Assembly: GCA_045106825.1 (NCBI GenBank)
Contig: JBGCFH010000163.1
Span: 1 to 9,016 of the forward strand
Length of the DNA stretch: 9,016 nt
Source of the DNA: CAWVWD01 sp045106825
GTDB taxonomy: Bacteria > Bacteroidota > Bacteroidia > Chitinophagales > Saprospiraceae
Direction of reading: 5' to 3'
The notes under the pieces were generated by a model. That model was not told the DNA's origin, made no database searches, and was given only the letters and a program-made list of their open reading frames with translations. Shown here in pieces: positions 7,771-9,016 of the stretch (position 1 is its first letter; each line of letters begins with the position of its first letter). A program made the translations under genes and the position numbers.

Positions 7771-7793
7771 TCCCCGAGGTTTCGGGACAGGCA
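7771..7793 (+). repeat. GC-rich palindromic repeat, copy C (breaks the transposase frame)
   Basis: TCCCCGAGGTTTCGGGACAGGCA contains a perfect five-base stem CCCGA/TCGGG around GGTT (7773-7786). Removing 23 bases here restores the transposase frame exactly. Because the base T flanks both sides, the insert may equally be 7772-7794. Eighteen bases are identical to copy A in the MITE, about 700 bp away. Confidence 0.85.
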
Positions 7794-8092
7794 TTGAGTG
7801 CTTATTAAAAAGTTCATCAAATTCAAATTTTGACTTCCATACTTTAAATATAATTTCAATTCGCCATCGTAACCGATACACTTTCGGAATTTCTTGTTTA
7901 TCAAGTACTTCTGACGGGACATTGGTAATAAAAACACACCATTCTAATCGTTCATAATAATCTTGACTATGATTTGCCTTAGAATGTCTGTCTTTTTTTG
8001 CTTTTCGTTTGCGACTATCAGCAATATCTTTTGGAAGTAAAATGGCAACTAATCGTACTTTAAGTCGATGTTTAGCACCTATTTCAATTTCT

Positions 8093-8128
8093 TTATCAAT
8101 CTTATCAATCTTATCAATCTTATCAATC
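8093..8128 (+). repeat. Four tandem copies of a 9-bp unit in the transposase gene
   Basis: TTATCAATC is repeated perfectly four times. On the coding strand it gives DKIDKIDKIDK (residues about 283-293 from the upstream ATG). Being a multiple of three it keeps the frame, so copy number can vary by slippage without inactivating the gene. Confidence 0.9.
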
Positions 8129-8346
8129 GTTGTTTGATTATTCCTTTTAGCTTTTTTCAAAAGTTTACCCAAATTCATGCAGGTTTTACTTCCAATCTCA
8201 TACAAATTGACACCATATTTCAAGCGACTAATAAAATAAGCACCCTTATCATTAAGAGCTTCAAAAACAGCTAAATTCCAATATCCTTTATCCCTCAACA
8301 CTAAATCTCCAACTTCAATAATATCTAATATATCAGGTGAAGCTTT

Positions 8347-8370
8347 TCCCACCGAGGTGTCGGGGCAGGC
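8347..8370 (+). repeat. GC-rich palindromic repeat, copy D (in-frame insert in the transposase)
   Basis: TCCCACCGAGGTGTCGGGGCAGGC shares 16 of 18 core bases with copies A and C (8353-8370). The stem is CCGA/TCGG around GGTG. It is read as eight extra codons between DND and KASPD, so this copy is tolerated in frame. Confidence 0.78.
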
Positions 8371-8904
8371 GTCATTATCTCGAAAACTACCCAACGAAAT
8401 ATCTTCATAACTTTCTGATAGTAAATTCATTGTTAGTTGTATGCGAGCCGTTGCACTTTTACCACTTTTGGTAAATGATGAAGGAAAGAACGTTGCTAAA
8501 TTCTTTGGTACATTTATACAAGTACTATCTTGTAATAATACTCGATTGAAACTTTCTAACTTTAAAGCCATTTGACCTAACTCATCTGTACTTACTTCTT
8601 CTAACTCCTTACTTAGTTGAAGTTGTAAGCATTTCATTAACAACCATTTTGCAAACTTCTCGTGCCTAATTTGTAGCTTTCTTTCTAATCCTTGTTCGCT
8701 TAAGGTAAAGTTATCAACTAAACGTGCCATCTGCATTGTCCACTGAAATAAGGTACTTTCTTTATTTAATAACATGAAGAAAAAACTTGTCACGTATAAT
8801 TCTGCTGTTACTTTACCACCTTTGCGTTTGACGAATTTTGTCGCTTTACTTCCTTTTTCAAAATCAATATTTGATACCTTTTTTGTAATTTTAGCTTCTG
8901 TCAT

Positions 8905-8962
8905 AATACTGCTTGTGTTACTGATTTTTGTTTCTACAGTAAAATTCAAGCAGTATTTTTTT
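8905..8962. promoter_or_regulatory. Large hairpin abutting the transposase start codon
   Basis: AATACTGCTTG (8905-8915) pairs perfectly with CAAGCAGTATT (8947-8957), and inside it TTACTG (8918-8923) pairs with CAGTAA (8937-8942). On the minus (transposase mRNA) strand the hairpin ends directly before the ATG at 8904. Transcripts entering from outside the IS would fold and could hide the start, as known for IS10 and IS50 of the same broad family. On the plus strand it is followed by a T-run to 8962, so it may also end transcripts leaving the element. Confidence 0.7.
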
Positions 8963-9016
8963 ACAGTCAAATTTATTTTTTACATATATTATTTTTTAGT
9001 GTTGATGCCTATGCGA

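Larger units (their letters stand above)
7493..8904 (-). pseudogene. IS4-family transposase, frameshifted by a 23-bp insertion
   Basis: The DDE triad is visible: D in LLQDSTCINVP, D in LVLRDKGYW, and the IS4 signature YRLRWRIEIIFKVWK, which fits Y-2-R-3-E-6-K exactly. These are residues 126, 205 and 350 counted from the ATG at 8902-8904. An upstream ATG at 8968-8970 is open too, but I prefer 8904 because a large hairpin ends one base before it. The frame meets a premature TAG at 7738. The C-terminus (SRAIITLYLALAWLTLFFVG onward, to the stop at 7493) continues in another frame. Deleting the 23-bp GC-rich repeat at 7771-7793 joins the two as NKHS-NPSRAIITLYLA, giving 462 residues, a normal IS4 length. 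A second repeat copy at 8347-8370 adds eight residues (ACPDTSVG) in frame between the two aspartates. The break lies after all catalytic residues, so the shortened protein might still fold in part. Confidence 0.88.
7448..9016 (-). mobile_element. IS4-family insertion sequence, nearly complete
   Basis: A 22-bp perfect inverted repeat (7448-7469 against 8995-9016; visible core CGCATAGGCATCAACACTAA) brackets a transposase gene with IS4-family catalytic motifs. The right repeat reaches the last base of the window, so the true ends and target duplication cannot be set and the repeat may extend outward. The transposase reads right to left, starting about 110 bases from the right end and stopping 45 bases from the left end. 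Two short GC-rich repeats lie within the gene, one of which breaks the frame, so this copy is probably not autonomous. Confidence 0.85.

Noticed and set aside
7653..7937. 94-codon minus-strand open frame overlapping the transposase
   Set aside because: Out-of-frame reading of the transposase gene; its in-frame neighbours carry the recognisable DDE and C-terminal sequence.
8093..8128. CRISPR-like array
   Set aside because: The 9-bp units are directly adjacent with no spacers and lie within a coding gene.
8068..8274. 68-codon plus-strand open frame with Asn-Leu-Ile repeats
   Set aside because: Antisense of the 9-bp tandem array in the transposase gene.

Overview
The window reads as an AT-rich Bacteroidota chromosome, most likely a Flavobacteriaceae member. 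The grounds are two periplasmic-TPR sensor kinases of the Bacteroidota type, a large secreted protein with Asp/Asn-rich calcium-binding repeats and Cys-flanked 'EICNxGIDxDGDGLIDC' motifs, and starts without Shine-Dalgarno sequences. Species cannot be told from the sequence alone. Both window edges lie in insertion sequences: a transposase tail at the left and a terminal inverted repeat at the right. This looks like a contig whose ends broke in multicopy repeats.

Layout, left to right: (1) bases 1-138 are the end of a DDE transposase gene and its IS tip. (2) This tip cuts off a minus-strand TPR histidine kinase (114-1739) just after its phosphoacceptor-His domain; the ATPase domain, and any receiver or DNA-binding domain, are not in the window. 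(3) A 410-base divergent intergenic region holds three copies of a CTAyCCTw motif spaced exactly 22 bp apart. (4) A 790-residue secreted protein (2150-4522) follows, built from two related halves separated by calcium-binding loops, and ends in a clear intrinsic terminator. (5) A 95-residue hypothetical protein (4641-4928) converges on (6) an intact TPR histidine kinase (4933-6969, minus). (7) Upstream of that kinase is a 188-bp MITE-like element whose ends match the IS tip at the left edge of the window. (8) The right end is an IS4-family element (at least 7448-9016) whose transposase has all catalytic residues but is frameshifted.

The most unusual structure is a family of short GC-rich palindromic repeats (core CGAGGTTTCGGGACAGGC). 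One copy is in the MITE, one divergent copy straddles the IS4 left tip, and two lie inside the transposase gene. Removing 23 bp at one of the two coding copies restores the transposase reading frame exactly; the other copy reads as an 8-codon in-frame insert. They therefore look like short sequences inserted into a coding gene, not just intergenic REP sequences. The second notable structure is the 22-bp-phased triple repeat. It fits an AraC-type operator and suggests that the broken kinase was a hybrid two-component regulator of the divergent secreted protein; that link is inference.
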